43,217 bases of DNA from Microbacteriaceae bacterium PS02333 (GCA_029959665.1 JASCOI010000016.1:1-43217); one strand, 5' to 3'; shown: positions 24,242 through 31,403, numbered from the stretch's first letter. Made by a program: numbers and translations. The notes: generated by a model from the sequence alone, not told the origin.

Positions 24242-25197
24242 TGGTCGAGCCCGACGCGGCACCGTCCTCGCGGCGGCGACGCCACGACGGCGCCGCCGGT
24301 GCTGGCAGCCGTGCCGGTGCGGGCGGCCGCGCTCGTGGACGCCACCGCGGGGGCGGCGAGGAGCGGTTCTCGGCGACGGTCGAGGCACTCGGATCGCTCG
24401 CCTACGACGGTGCCGGGGTCAGCGCGTCCGTGATCGACACGTCGACCGGCCGTGCCCTGCTCGCGATCGACGACCGGCTCGTGCAACCCGTCGGGGGGCT
24501 CGGCCGGGTGCTGCTGCTCATCGAGGTCGCGGCACGGCTCGAGGACGGTCGGCTGCACGGCGACCGGCTGCAGCGGATGGCGCGTGACACCGCCACCGGA
24601 CCGGGGCTCTGGCAGTTCCTGCAGGAGCCGACGATGCAGGTCTCGGACCTCGCGACGCTCGTGGCGGCGACCGCCGACGCGTGGGCCACGAACGCACTGC
24701 TCTCCACCGTCGGCATCGACGCCGTGCGTGAGCGGGCCGAGTCGCTCGGGGTCGAGCGGTCGGCGTTCATCGACCGCGTCCGGGACCGCCGTGGTCCCGA
24801 CGACGCCCCGGACATCGCGGTCGCGGCGTCGGGAGAGCTCAGCTGGGTGATGCGTGGTCTGGCCCTCGGCGAGGTCGTCGACGAGGGTGTCTCGAACCGG
24901 GTGCTCGGGTGGCTCTCGCTCGCCGCCGACCTCTCGCTCGTCGCGGGGTCCTTCGGCCTCGACCCGCTGGCGCACCGCGCGCTCGACCACGGGCTGCAGT
25001 CGGTCGCCGTGACGGGGTCCGGCCCCGGCATCCGCGCCGAGGCCGGGGTGCTCCGGGGGCCCGGGTCGAGCGTCAGCTACGCCGTCACGGTGACGTTCGA
25101 GGACGACATGCTCGACCGGCGCCTGTCCGTCGTCGAGGCACTGCGCACCATGGGCACCGAGGTGCTCGACGCGGTGCACGTCACCGCGACGCGCTGA
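24241..25197 (+). CDS. Beta-lactamase-fold serine hydrolase homologue with all three catalytic motifs degenerate
   Basis: This 318-residue protein has an Arg/Gly-rich N-terminal 40 residues and a class-A beta-lactamase-like fold. The motifs expected for an active enzyme are replaced. SxxK reads GGLGR (Gly86, Arg89) in QPVGGLGRVLLL. SDN reads ADA (145-147) in ADAWATNALL. KTG reads VTG (257-259) in VAVTGSGPGIRAEAGV. The surrounding residues fit actinobacterial serine hydrolase homologues well, so the fold is retained while activity is probably lost. It is co-translated with the M13 peptidase, which hints at a partner or binding role. It could be a peptidoglycan- or ligand-binding pseudoenzyme. 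Confidence 0.75.
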   Translation: MVEPDAAPSSRRRRHDGAAGAGSRAGAGGRARGRHRGGGEERFSATVEALGSLAYDGAGVSASVIDTSTGRALLAIDDRLVQPVGGLGRVLLLIEVAARLEDGRLHGDRLQRMARDTATGPGLWQFLQEPTMQVSDLATLVAATADAWATNALLSTVGIDAVRERAESLGVERSAFIDRVRDRRGPDDAPDIAVAASGELSWVMRGLALGEVVDEGVSNRVLGWLSLAADLSLVAGSFGLDPLAHRALDHGLQSVAVTGSGPGIRAEAGVLRGPGSSVSYAVTVTFEDDMLDRRLSVVEALRTMGTEVLDAVHVTATR

Positions 25198-25212
25198 CCC
25201 GACCACGCACGA

Positions 25213-25239
25213 ACGCCCCGGCCGGATCGGTCGGGGCGT
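25213..25239. terminator. Bidirectional terminator hairpin
   Basis: ACGCCCCGGCC (25213-25223) pairs with GGTCGGGGCGT (25229-25239) around GGATC, with one G-U pair. It lies between the convergent pseudo-hydrolase gene and the 3' end of the stress operon. Confidence 0.75.
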
Positions 25240-25272
25240 GCTGTGCGGAGGCGGGTCGGGCCTCCAGTCCGG

Positions 25273-25464
25273 TCAGCCGCGCTTCTTGGCGGCCTTCTCC
25301 AACTTCTTGCGGAGCTTCTTCCGCGACTTGCGGGCGTGCGGGTCGTTCCACATCTTGCGGACGGTCTCGCCCTTCGACTGCTTGACGACGGTCCGGTTGG
25401 CACGAGCGCCGAACCAGAAGCCGATGAGCACGATGGCGGCGATGACGAGGAGTCGGTTGCGCAT
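25273..25464 (-). CDS. Small membrane-anchored basic protein (63 aa), YtxH-like paralogue
   Basis: One N-terminal membrane segment (LLVIAAIVLIGFWFGARAN) is followed by a highly basic tail rich in Lys/Arg (KSRKKLRKKLEKAAKK). The start ATG has AGGGAC upstream. The pattern MRxRLL...G.RA.R....K...KxWN is shared with the 84-residue protein at 36032-36286, so the two look like distant paralogues of the YtxH-like kind. It is the last gene of the Asp23 operon and may act at the membrane in envelope stress (inference). Confidence 0.7.
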   Translation of the reverse strand: MRNRLLVIAAIVLIGFWFGARANRTVVKQSKGETVRKMWNDPHARKSRKKLRKKLEKAAKKRG

Positions 25465-25496
25465 GGTCTGTCCCTTCAGTGTCGGATCCCGGCCGG

Positions 25497-25919
25497 TCAG
25501 CCGGTGATCCGTCGTACGAGGTCGGTGATGATCGGCCAGACGTCCCCGGCGCGGTCGGCCGAGCCGATCGCGACGGTGACGAGCGGGTAGGCCGTCACGG
25601 CGAGGCTGACGAGGACCGCGAGGACCACCGGCACCCACGCCGCCACGCTACGACGCCGGGTCACGGCGAGGATCAGCAATGCCAGGACGACGACACCGCC
25701 GAGGATCGTCACGAGGGTGACCCGGATGACCGGGAACGGCACGAGACCGGCGGTGGTGGCCGTGACCCCTGCCAGGAATCCCGTCAGCGGCAGGAACGCC
25801 CCGAAGAAGAGCAGGAGGACGAGGACGACACCCACCACGGTGGCGATCCAGACGCCGCGGGCGCGCGGCGGACGTTCCCGGCCGAAGCGACGACCGGAGC
25901 GGCCGGACCAGACGGTCAT
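25497..25919 (-). CDS. Hypothetical membrane protein (140 aa) of the Asp23 operon
   Basis: Seen: a basic N-terminus (RSGRRFGRERPPRARG) and three or four hydrophobic segments (VWIATVVGVVLVLLLFFGAF, a segment around LAGVTATTAGLVPFP, VTLVTILGGVVVLALLILAV and VPVVLAVLVSLAVTAYPLVT). I recognise no family. The ATG overlaps the stop of the Asp23-tail gene by four bases, so translation is coupled and a joint role at the membrane is likely. It ends 32 bases before the small basic protein gene. Confidence 0.75.
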   Translation of the reverse strand: MTVWSGRSGRRFGRERPPRARGVWIATVVGVVLVLLLFFGAFLPLTGFLAGVTATTAGLVPFPVIRVTLVTILGGVVVLALLILAVTRRRSVAAWVPVVLAVLVSLAVTAYPLVTVAIGSADRAGDVWPIITDLVRRITG

Positions 25920-26767
25920 GCCCGGGTGTCCGGCTCGGACGCTGCGGCTTCGGTGGCCTCCGCGGCGTGCGCGGCTGCGTCGGCCATGTCGTCCGCGGCG
26001 CGCTTGGTCGCGTCCACCGCGTCATCGACGGCGTCTGAGCCGGCCACACCGGCGCGGTCCACGGTGTCGGCGGCCGAGTCGCGGACCTCGGCGGCGGCAT
26101 CGCGAGCCCGGTCGGCGGTCTCCGACGCGGTGTCGCGCACCTGGTCGAGCGCCTCGGCGGCGGCCTCACGGGTGCGGTCTGCGGCGTCGCGGGTGCGGTC
26201 GGCCACGTCCGCCCCGACCTCCTGCGCCTTCGTGGCGGCGTCGGACGCCGCACCCTTGACGGTCTCGGCAGCGTCGGTCGCGGCGTCCTTGACCCGTTCG
26301 GTCGCCTCCGCCGCCTTCTCGCGGACGGTGTCGACCGCTTCGGAGACCTTCGACGGCTCATCGTCGAAAGGGCCGTGCACGTCGGTGACCCGGACGTCGA
26401 CCGTCGCGGGCCGTCCCGCGACCTGGGCCACGGCGTGGGCGACCTGCGCACGGACCTCCTCGGCGACCGTCGTGACGCGTTCGGGGTAGGTGACGACGAG
26501 CGACACCTGCACGTCGAGCGTCCCGTCGACGTCGTCCACCTGCACGCCGAGGGCGTTGGCGGTCCGGCCGAGGCGGGAGCGGACCTGGTCGGCCGCGCGT
26601 TCGAGCACGCCACCCAGGTGGTGCACGCCGTCGACGCCGATCGCGGTGACTGCTGCGGTGCGCGCTGCGACGGTCAGGACGCTGGCGTCCTCCGGCAGCG
26701 GTTCGGTCAGCGATGCGGGCAGGGCCACATCGGTGACGTGGGTGCGGGCGTGTGTCTCGTTCTCCAT
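25916..26767 (-). CDS. Asp23/Gls24-like protein with a long LEA-like helical tail
   Basis: This is a 283-residue protein. Residues of about 30-140 form an Asp23-type domain (LTVAARTAAVTAIGVDGVHH, then VQVSLVVTYPERVTTVAEEV and VDVRVTDVHGPF). Residues of about 145-275 are a continuous Ala/Asp/Lys/Arg/Thr-rich amphipathic helix with 11-residue-like periodicity (AADRTREAAAEALDQVRD, DAATDAAETVKGAASDAA), resembling group-3 LEA or apolipoprotein-like repeats. Asp23 proteins are membrane-associated envelope stress factors; the tail suggests membrane or desiccation protection (inference). GAGGAGGG precedes the ATG. An intergenic hairpin (26795-26826) lies upstream. Confidence 0.82.
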   Translation of the reverse strand: MENETHARTHVTDVALPASLTEPLPEDASVLTVAARTAAVTAIGVDGVHHLGGVLERAADQVRSRLGRTANALGVQVDDVDGTLDVQVSLVVTYPERVTTVAEEVRAQVAHAVAQVAGRPATVDVRVTDVHGPFDDEPSKVSEAVDTVREKAAEATERVKDAATDAAETVKGAASDAATKAQEVGADVADRTRDAADRTREAAAEALDQVRDTASETADRARDAAAEVRDSAADTVDRAGVAGSDAVDDAVDATKRAADDMADAAAHAAEATEAAASEPDTRA

Positions 26768-26794
26768 GAGGCCCTCCTCGGCCCGCACTGGAGC

Positions 26795-26826
26795 CGACGG
26801 GGCACCCGCTGGCGGATGCCCCGTCG
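26795..26826 (-). terminator. Intercistronic hairpin downstream of the csbD-like gene
   Basis: CGACGGGGCA (26795-26804) and TGCCCCGTCG (26817-26826) are perfect inverted repeats. It lies between the csbD-like stop and the Asp23-tail start inside the operon, so it may act as a partial terminator or RNA-processing and stability element giving csbD extra expression. Confidence 0.6.
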
Positions 26827-26842
26827 TCGTCACTGCAGCTGC

Positions 26843-27016
26843 CTAGTTCTTGAAGACGTCCTTGACGTCCTCGCCCGTCTGCTTGACGCTCGCGGCGGCC
26901 TGGTCCTTCTTGCCCTCGGCGACCTTGGAGTCGTCGTCGGTCGCGTTGCCGAGGGCTTCCTTCGCCTTGCCGGCGATGTCCTGGGCGGCGTTCTTGATCT
27001 TGTCGTCGAGACCCAT
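26843..27016 (-). CDS. CsbD family general stress protein (57 aa)
   Basis: This small hydrophilic protein, MGLDDKIKNAAQDIAGKAKE to VKQTGEDVKDVFKN, has the CsbD pattern of charged, Ala/Gly/Lys-rich helices. CsbD-like proteins are sigma-B or general-stress proteins of unknown biochemistry in other bacteria. AAGGAAGG lies six to thirteen bases upstream of the ATG, a strong ribosome site. The flanking spacers (86 and 75 bases) are long for this operon and contain small hairpins, which suggests separately tuned expression. Confidence 0.85.
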   Translation of the reverse strand: MGLDDKIKNAAQDIAGKAKEALGNATDDDSKVAEGKKDQAAASVKQTGEDVKDVFKN

Positions 27017-27102
27017 GAGGGTTCCTTCCTTCGGTGGGCGGGAGCGCCCGTTGCGGTGGTGGGCGTGGGCCGGGAGGCCCGTGGTACGTCCGGCGGTCGG
27101 CC

Positions 27103-27669
27103 TCAGCTGACCCTGGTGGTCGCCTTCGCGAGCGCCGAACGGGTGCCGCCGGTCAGGTGCACGAGCACCGGGACGGAGCGGCCGAGGGTGCGGTCGAGGA
27201 CCTCGAGGGCACGGTCGACGGCGTCGAGCACGGCGACGGCGTCGCCGCCGCGTCGCACGGCGACCCGGATCCGGGCGGCGCGCTGCCGACGCACCTGGAA
27301 GACGTCGACCTTCGAGCCGACGACGTCACGGACGCCCTTGAGCTCGTGGTCCACGACGTCGCGGACGAGGGCCACGTTGATGGTGACGGCGTCGTCGCCG
27401 GAGCGTTCTCGGACGGCGACGGAGGTCCCGCCGCCGCCGCGGGTGAACACCCACACGAGGGCGAGGACGATGACGACGGCGCAGGCCACGGCGACGATCC
27501 ACAGCGACGCCGCGGGGACGTCGAGGCTGCGCGGGATCGAGACGTACGGGTCGACGGCATCGCGGACGGCCGGCAGGACACCGGCGCCGATGGTGATGCC
27601 GACGACGATCGCCACGAGGCCGAGGACGAACAGGATGATGCGGTTCAGGGTGCGGTTGCTCTTCGTCAT
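27103..27669 (-). CDS. AmaP-like alkaline-shock membrane anchor protein
   Basis: This is a 188-residue protein. Two N-terminal membrane segments (NRIILFVLGLVAIVVGITIG and LWIVAVACAVVIVLALVWVF) enclose a loop of about 30 residues, followed by a cytoplasmic domain with GDDAVTINVALVRDVVDHEL and RAARIRVAVRRGGDAVAV. This layout matches AmaP, which tethers Asp23 to the membrane in staphylococci. Sequence identity to AmaP cannot be judged here, so the name is by architecture and context. The ATG overlaps the stop of the upstream gene by four bases. Confidence 0.75.
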   Translation of the reverse strand: MTKSNRTLNRIILFVLGLVAIVVGITIGAGVLPAVRDAVDPYVSIPRSLDVPAASLWIVAVACAVVIVLALVWVFTRGGGGTSVAVRERSGDDAVTINVALVRDVVDHELKGVRDVVGSKVDVFQVRRQRAARIRVAVRRGGDAVAVLDAVDRALEVLDRTLGRSVPVLVHLTGGTRSALAKATTRVS

Positions 27670-28256
27670 GACAGCGTCCCTCGTTCTGCGAGTGTGACCT
27701 TCACGCGTCGGCCGAAGCGTTCGTCGAGTCGGCTGAGTCGTTCGGTGACCGCTGCACGGACGGCGGCTTCGTCGACGGGGACGCCCGAGACCGGGACGAC
27801 CCTGACGTCGGTGCGGTTGCCGCGGGAGCTCGCCGATGCGTTGCCCTCGGGGACCCCTGCGGCCGATCCGGCGGCGTTGGCCGCGGTGGCGGCGATGATG
27901 CGGGTGTCGATGACGACGGCTCCACGGTCGTGGGGCACCGGCGAACGGTGCTGTCGACCGGGCTTGAGCGCCAGGACGACGAGCACGACGCCGAGCACGA
28001 CGAGGACGACCGCGATCACCTCGGCGATCGTGACGAACGCCGCATCGGGGCGGAGTGCTGTGTCGACGACCGTCTGCGGGTCGGCGAGGAGTGGTGCCGC
28101 GCCGACCGCGCGGAGGACCGACTCGGTGCCGATCCAGGCCGCGACGAGGACGAGCACCACGAGCGCGACGGACACCGCGGTCGACCGGGAGCGGTGCACG
28201 CTCCGGCGACGGATGCGTCGTTCGACGGCGTTGCCACCGACGGGACTGCTGCTCAT
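27666..28256 (-). CDS. DUF6286-like membrane protein of the Asp23 operon
   Basis: This is a 196-residue protein. A basic N-terminus is followed by two membrane segments (TAVSVALVVLVLVAAWIG and FVTIAEVIAVVLVVLGVVLVVL) and a C-terminal cytoplasmic domain containing RTDVRVVPVSGVPVDEAAV and RRVKVTLAERGTLS. It resembles proteins commonly labelled DUF6286 that sit beside Asp23 genes in actinobacteria; I am not certain of the label. It may be a second anchor for Asp23-type proteins. The stop overlaps the AmaP-like start. Confidence 0.7.
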   Translation of the reverse strand: MSSSPVGGNAVERRIRRRSVHRSRSTAVSVALVVLVLVAAWIGTESVLRAVGAAPLLADPQTVVDTALRPDAAFVTIAEVIAVVLVVLGVVLVVLALKPGRQHRSPVPHDRGAVVIDTRIIAATAANAAGSAAGVPEGNASASSRGNRTDVRVVPVSGVPVDEAAVRAAVTERLSRLDERFGRRVKVTLAERGTLS

Positions 28257-28265
28257 GACGATCTC

Positions 28266-28580
28266 CTAGGCGACGCGGGTCTCGCGCTCGCGCACGATCC
28301 CGGTCAGTTCGAGGTGGGCACTGCCGACCCGGCGCCCGGTGCGGGCGCTGACCCGGTCACGGACCTCGGCCGCGGCGGCCGTCGCGCGGCCGACGAGGTC
28401 GTCGGCCGCGGCGATCGGTCCCGTGATGTCGAGGGCGAGCGACCCTTGGTGGTCTCCGAGTCCGACGTGGACCCGCTTCGCCGGGGCACCGAGGTGCTCG
28501 GCTGCGACGGCGCGCGCGCACGAGGTCAGGGCCCGCGCCGTGATCTCGACGCGGCCCGCGACCTCCGGGCCGCCGGTCAC
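28266..28580 (-). CDS. Short Asp23/Gls24-like protein (104 aa)
   Basis: It starts at GTG (28580) inside the stop of the preceding small membrane gene (GTGA overlap). Seen: GRVEITARALTSCARAVAAE, then LALDITGPIAAADDLVGRAT and RRVGSAHLELTGIVRERETR. This is the alternating helix-strand pattern of a compact Asp23 domain without N- or C-terminal extensions. It was assigned by pattern and operon context. It probably forms complexes with the other Asp23 proteins. Confidence 0.7.
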   Translation of the reverse strand: MTGGPEVAGRVEITARALTSCARAVAAEHLGAPAKRVHVGLGDHQGSLALDITGPIAAADDLVGRATAAAAEVRDRVSARTGRRVGSAHLELTGIVRERETRVA

Positions 28581-28768
28581 CGGGAGCTCCGGCGCCCGGT
28601 CAGCACGTCGGTCAGGGCACCGCGGTCGATGCGTCCGGACACGAGGGCGGCCACGAGGGCGCCGACGAGGGCGAACACGACGACGAGGACGAAGCCCCAG
28701 AAGCCGAACTGCAGTGCGACGACTGCCAGGATGGCGCCGATCAGGGCGCCGGTGATGGTGGTGCTCAT
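28577..28768 (-). CDS. Small DUF2273-like membrane protein (63 aa)
   Basis: It is almost entirely two membrane segments (ITGALIGAILAVVALQFGFW and VLVVVFALVGALVAALVSGR) with a short basic tail LTGRRSSR. Small DUF2273 proteins sit next to Asp23 genes in firmicutes and actinobacteria and are thought to be membrane partners. Overlaps of four bases at both ends tie it to its neighbours. Confidence 0.8.
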   Translation of the reverse strand: MSTTITGALIGAILAVVALQFGFWGFVLVVVFALVGALVAALVSGRIDRGALTDVLTGRRSSR

Positions 28769-29226
28769 GCGACTCGCGCTTCCTTCTTCTCGTCATCGTC
28801 GTCGTCGTCCCCCGGGATGAAGACGTCCTGCACGGTCACGTTGATCTCGGTGACCTCCATGCCGACGATCTGCTCGAGCGCACGGCTGACCGAGGAGCGG
28901 ACGCCCTCGGCGACCTGCTGCAGCGGCACCGGGTACTCGGCGACGATCACGATGTCGGCCGCGACCTGCTTCTCGCCGACCTCGACCTTGACGCCCTGAC
29001 CGAGGTCACGCTGGCCGATGGCGTCGCGGATGGCGCCGATGGCACGGGCTGCACCGCTCCCGAGCGAGTGGACGCCGTTCACCTCACGGGCGGCGATGCC
29101 GGCGACCTTCGAGACGACGGTGTCGTCGATGACGGTCTTGCCCGTCGTGGTGCCCGACGTGGCCGGAGCCGTCCGTGCGGCGGTGGTCGCTGCTGCGGTG
29201 CCCGGGGTGGTGGTCGTGTCTGCCAT
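28765..29226 (-). CDS. Asp23/Gls24 family envelope stress response protein
   Basis: This is a 153-residue canonical Asp23 protein and the first gene of the operon. A Thr/Ala-rich N-terminal 30 residues leads to VIDDTVVSKVAGIAAREVNG, VHSLGSG, then VKVEVGEKQVAADIVIVAEY and VTEINVTVQDVFIPG. It ends in an acidic run (seven Asp) and EKKEARVA. In firmicutes, Asp23 is an abundant membrane-associated protein linked to cell-wall stress. GGAAGG precedes the ATG. No clear promoter was identified upstream, but palindromes occur there. Confidence 0.92.
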   Translation of the reverse strand: MADTTTTPGTAAATTAARTAPATSGTTTGKTVIDDTVVSKVAGIAAREVNGVHSLGSGAARAIGAIRDAIGQRDLGQGVKVEVGEKQVAADIVIVAEYPVPLQQVAEGVRSSVSRALEQIVGMEVTEINVTVQDVFIPGDDDDDDEKKEARVA

Positions 29227-29254
29227 GGTTGTTTCCTTCCGTGAGTCCCGCCAG

Positions 29255-29335
29255 GTGATCCCAGCGGTTGCTGTTCACGGATGAGACGGGCTGACCTCGA
29301 CAGAAGTCACACGGGATCACTGCTTCCCAGGGAAG
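29255..29335 (-). promoter_or_regulatory. Upstream region of the Asp23 operon with short palindromes
   Basis: GTGATCCC (29255-29262) and GGGATCAC (29313-29320) are inverted copies 50 bases apart. CTTCCC-A-GGGAAG (29323-29335) is a separate 13-bp palindrome. They may be regulator sites. No convincing -35/-10 pair was found. Confidence 0.3.
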
Positions 29336-29352
29336 TGCCAGACAGCGGTCGA

Positions 29353-29376
29353 CCGGGGGACAGACTTGTCCCCCGG
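29353..29376 (-). terminator. Terminator hairpin of the AraC-type gene
   Basis: CCGGGGGACA (29353-29362) and TGTCCCCCGG (29367-29376) form a perfect 10-bp stem with a four-base loop, 13 bases past the stop codon of the AraC-type gene. It isolates that gene from the Asp23 operon. Confidence 0.8.
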
Positions 29377-29388
29377 CACATCGACGGC

Positions 29389-30597
29389 TCAGGGATCGAC
29401 GTGGATTTCGTCCGTCGGCGTGCGCTTCCCGACGCTGCGTTCGGACACGGCCCGGACCGCTCGGACGCGGGCCATGGGCGTCGTCCCGAGCTCGCGTTCG
29501 AAGAGCTGTTGCAGCCGTCGCGGCTGGAGCCCCACCGCGCGGGCGATGCCGGCGACCGTGAGCGGTTCGGCGGCGTGGGCGTCGATGAAGGCGAGCGCAC
29601 GCCGCAGTCGCGGGGACGGAGCCTCCGAGCCGGGGGCGGCGGCGTGGACCGCTCGGACGGTGGCACCGGGGGACTCCTCGAACCGGTCACGGTAGGCAGC
29701 AGCGAACCGCCCGCCGTTCGTGAAGCCCCATGCCTGCGCGATCTCCGTGACGCACCCGGGGTCGGCCGTCCGCAGGAGTTCGCTCCGCACCCCGTCGAGG
29801 CGTTGGTCCCGGAGGAAGCGACTCGGCGTCACCCCCAGCGTCCGCAGGAAGACGTCCTGGAGCCCGCGTTCGCGGAGGCCGGCGGCGTCCGCGATCGTCC
29901 CGACGGCCGGCCGTTCGCGGGCGTGTTCCTCGATGAAGCGGAGCGCGTCGCGCAGTCGGCTCGCCAGGGGGACGTCGTCGCCGCGGTCGCGGAGAGGGAA
30001 CGTGTCGAGGACGACGACGGCGAGCCTCCGGTTGAGCGCGGTCCGCATCGGACCTCGGACCCGGTCGTCGAGGAGCGCCGGCCCGAGCTCGCGGATCAGG
30101 CGACGGAGGGGCTCCCGGCGTGCGACGACGTCGTCCTGCTGGTCGAAGAGCAGCGGGCCGTCCGGCAGCAGGAAGCCGAGCTCGTGGCCGACCGAGCGGA
30201 GGAACCGGTCGGCGATGTGGACACCGTTGTAGAGCGTGTCCTCCGACTCGAATCGGTACGCCTCCGACGCCGAGGCGATGTATGGGGCGCCGGGGAGCAC
30301 GACACGGGTGCGGTCCGCGAAGTGCATCTCGAGGCGCCCACGCGTCAGCCAGAACACGACGTGGTCGTCCCGCGGACCGATCACCCCGCCGCGACGCCCG
30401 CCGGAGGCGTCCATCGTGCGCAGGGAGAGGTCATCGTCGCCGATGACCGAGTACTCGTACCGGGTCCCCGGCGCCACCGCGGTGTCCGAGGCGAACTCGG
30501 ATCCGCCGTACTCGGAGGTGAAGATCGCCGTGTAGCCGCTGCCGTCGCCGTTCGTGAACCGCTCGCGGCGGAACCCGTTGGACGACGTCGTGCTCAC
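29389..30597 (-). CDS. AraC family regulator with a second, truncated AraC domain
   Basis: This is a 402-residue protein. The N-terminal ~190 residues are a cupin-like sensor domain of the kind that precedes AraC domains (VVFWLTRGRLEMHFADRTRV, then LPGAPYIASASEAYRFES). A complete AraC DNA-binding domain follows (LRDALRFIEEHARERPAVGT to EIAQAWGFTNGGRFAAAYRD). After a short linker a second AraC start occurs (LRRALAFIDAHAAEPLTVAG, then IARAVGLQPRRLQQLFEREL), which stops after one helix-turn-helix. The start is GTG at 30597. The target genes are unknown. The tandem arrangement is unusual; see findings. Confidence 0.85.
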   Translation of the reverse strand: MSTTSSNGFRRERFTNGDGSGYTAIFTSEYGGSEFASDTAVAPGTRYEYSVIGDDDLSLRTMDASGGRRGGVIGPRDDHVVFWLTRGRLEMHFADRTRVVLPGAPYIASASEAYRFESEDTLYNGVHIADRFLRSVGHELGFLLPDGPLLFDQQDDVVARREPLRRLIRELGPALLDDRVRGPMRTALNRRLAVVVLDTFPLRDRGDDVPLASRLRDALRFIEEHARERPAVGTIADAAGLRERGLQDVFLRTLGVTPSRFLRDQRLDGVRSELLRTADPGCVTEIAQAWGFTNGGRFAAAYRDRFEESPGATVRAVHAAAPGSEAPSPRLRRALAFIDAHAAEPLTVAGIARAVGLQPRRLQQLFERELGTTPMARVRAVRAVSERSVGKRTPTDEIHVDP

Positions 30598-30619
30598 GAG
30601 GACATCATCACATCACCGG

Positions 30620-31291
30620 TCAGGAAGTCGCCTGTCCCTCGGGGACGAGTGCCTGGACCGAGAGGAGCTGCGCCTGTGCGTCGTTGCAGGCGGTGTAGTC
30701 GGTGTCCGCGACGAAGAGCGACGCCTTCGACCCCGGCGGGTAGACGCGGAACCCGTCGGGCGTCCGCGGCGAGCACGCGGCGTTCGAGTAGTTGCCAGCC
30801 TGCCCGATCTTCAGCGGTGCGACGGCGGTCTGTCCGGGTGCGAGCGTGACCGTCGGGTGCGGCGAGCCCTTGTCCTGATCGGCAGCGGCCCCGATCTGCG
30901 TGCCGTTGCCCCCGCCGACGAAGGAGACGCCCGGCCACCCCTGCAGCGTGCAGCTCGCGGATCCGGTGTTCTGCAGGGCGAGGTGCACGACGACGCTCCC
31001 CGCCGCACCCCCGCTGCCGGGCTGGATCGACGCGGAGAGGTCGCCGGCCGCGCACTGCCCCGAACCGCCCGCCGACGACCCACCGCTCGACGATCCCCCG
31101 CCATCGCCGGCCGACGCGGAGGTCGACGGCGCAGGCGAGGTCGAGGGGGTCGGCGTCGCGGTGACGGTCCTCGTCGCGGTGGCGGTGGCCGTCGCGGTGT
31201 CGCTCCCGCCGGACGCGCACCCGGCGAGGGCCCCCATCGCCAGGATGCCCACCGCCCCGAGCATGATCACGGTTCCCTTGCTGGACTGCAT
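30620..31291 (-). CDS. Lipoprotein with a DUF4232-like domain
   Basis: This is a 223-residue exported protein. The signal peptide ends in a lipobox LAGC (Cys25), so it is a lipid-anchored membrane protein. A low-complexity Thr/Ala then Ser/Gly linker (about residues 30-77) precedes a beta-rich domain: VVVHLALQNTGSASCTLQGW, HPTVTLAPGQTAVAPLKIGQ and several Cys that could form disulfides. This is the DUF4232 pattern seen in actinobacterial lipoproteins; its function is unknown. It is 22 bases upstream of the AraC-type gene on the same strand and may share its transcript. Confidence 0.85.
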   Translation of the reverse strand: MQSSKGTVIMLGAVGILAMGALAGCASGGSDTATATATATRTVTATPTPSTSPAPSTSASAGDGGGSSSGGSSAGGSGQCAAGDLSASIQPGSGGAAGSVVVHLALQNTGSASCTLQGWPGVSFVGGGNGTQIGAAADQDKGSPHPTVTLAPGQTAVAPLKIGQAGNYSNAACSPRTPDGFRVYPPGSKASLFVADTDYTACNDAQAQLLSVQALVPEGQATS

Positions 31292-31403
31292 GACGGCAGG
31301 TAATCACCGCCGGACACGATGCGTCCCGGTATCCACTCAGGGACCGCGAGCACACTCGCGCCGTACGGCACCGTTGCCGTGCACAGGACCCGGAGGACGG
31401 ACC

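Noticed and set aside
21446-24388. 980-residue open frame on the minus strand opposite the surface-protein and M13 genes
   Set aside because: It is antisense to two clearly recognisable genes. Long empty frames are common in very GC-rich DNA, and the translation is Arg/Val/Asp-rich with no domain.
31120-31200. Thr/Ala dinucleotide-like repeat in the lipoprotein gene as phase-variable repeat
   Set aside because: The repeats are codon-level variants (GTC/GCG/GTG mixtures) and not uniform tract repeats, so slippage is unlikely; it is a typical lipoprotein linker.
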